Positions 5,811 to 5,930 of a DNA stretch of 5,930 nucleotides are shown here, one piece after another; position 1 is the first letter of the stretch, and the number at the start of each line of letters is the position of its first letter. Below the pieces are notes generated by a model, which was not told the origin of the DNA, searched no databases, and saw only the letters and a list, made by a program, of their open reading frames with translations. Made by a program: the position numbers and the translations under genes. The stretch covers positions 1 through 5,930 of the forward strand of contig URMT01000095.1 in the NCBI GenBank assembly GCA_900549005.1, read 5' to 3'. The stretch comes from an uncultured Eubacteriales bacterium. GTDB lineage: Bacteria > Bacillota > Clostridia > Christensenellales > Borkfalkiaceae.

Positions 5811-5930
5811 GTAAAAGAGCGCCGGGCGCGCATTGTTTTTGCACGCCTGCACCGTGCCTCTCCCTGTCCGCCGCAGAATTGCGGGCCGATAAATGTGCAA
5901 ATATAAAATTAAGGCGGCCGCGCGCACAGC
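5811..5930. other. Gene-free end of the window
   Basis: About 120 bp upstream of the methyltransferase promoter contain no convincing gene. The minus-strand frame is open here, but its peptide (hydrophobic and Arg-rich, interrupted by the promoter) looks non-coding. On the plus strand, TTGCGG (5879-5884), 17 bp and TATAAA (5902-5907) form a weak candidate promoter firing out of the window, which would suit a divergent neighbour. This is tentative. Confidence 0.3.

Noticed and set aside
5775..5927. 51-codon N-terminal extension of the methyltransferase
   Set aside because: The extension contains the TATAAT and TTTACA boxes and reads as non-conserved hydrophobic and Arg-rich sequence. The family usually begins close to the WKDY region.
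1..5930. CRISPR array, tRNA, rRNA, transposase, toxin-antitoxin or defence genes
   Set aside because: I found no regularly spaced direct repeats, no tRNA- or rRNA-like sequence, and no protein of these kinds on either strand.

Overview
The window carries four genes, all on the minus strand, so transcription runs from position 5930 towards 1. Coding sequence fills most of it. The proteins and signals suggest a low- to mid-GC Gram-positive bacterium of the Clostridia type, perhaps an uncultured gut lineage. The reasons are sigma-A promoters with near-consensus boxes, Shine-Dalgarno sites, T-tailed terminators, a clostridial-style type IIA topoisomerase B subunit, and a membrane-anchored, acidic, Ig-like surface protein. 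This placement is inference; no rRNA or other taxonomic marker is present.

In order of transcription: (1) 5774-4896 encodes a class I SAM-dependent methyltransferase of the RlmI/RlmK-like type. Its promoter lies so close to the ATG that the mRNA should be leaderless. (2) 4828-4133, 67 nt downstream, encodes a short RluA-family pseudouridine synthase without an S4 domain. These two look like a small RNA-modification operon, closed by a strong terminator at 4058-4105. (3) The promoter of the next gene is built into that terminator. It should give a 5' leader of about 139 nt that can fold into a closed multi-hairpin structure ending just before the ribosome binding site. (4) 3901-1550 encodes a 783-residue secreted, membrane-anchored protein of unknown function with Ig-like domains, followed by a textbook terminator at 1479-1509. 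(5) The 410-bp gap 1140-1549 holds that terminator, a dispersed-type palindromic repeat (1333-1452), a 17-bp palindrome (1277-1293) and a strong promoter (1198-1226). (6) 1139-1 encodes the N-terminal 379 residues of a ParE/GyrB-type topoisomerase subunit that runs off the window.

The enzymes are ordinary housekeeping types. I see no CRISPR array, transposase, tRNA, rRNA or defence system. The points most worth following up are non-coding: the structured leader of the surface-protein gene, the merged terminator/promoter, the apparently leaderless methyltransferase mRNA, and the repeat element. The surface protein itself is uncharacterised.
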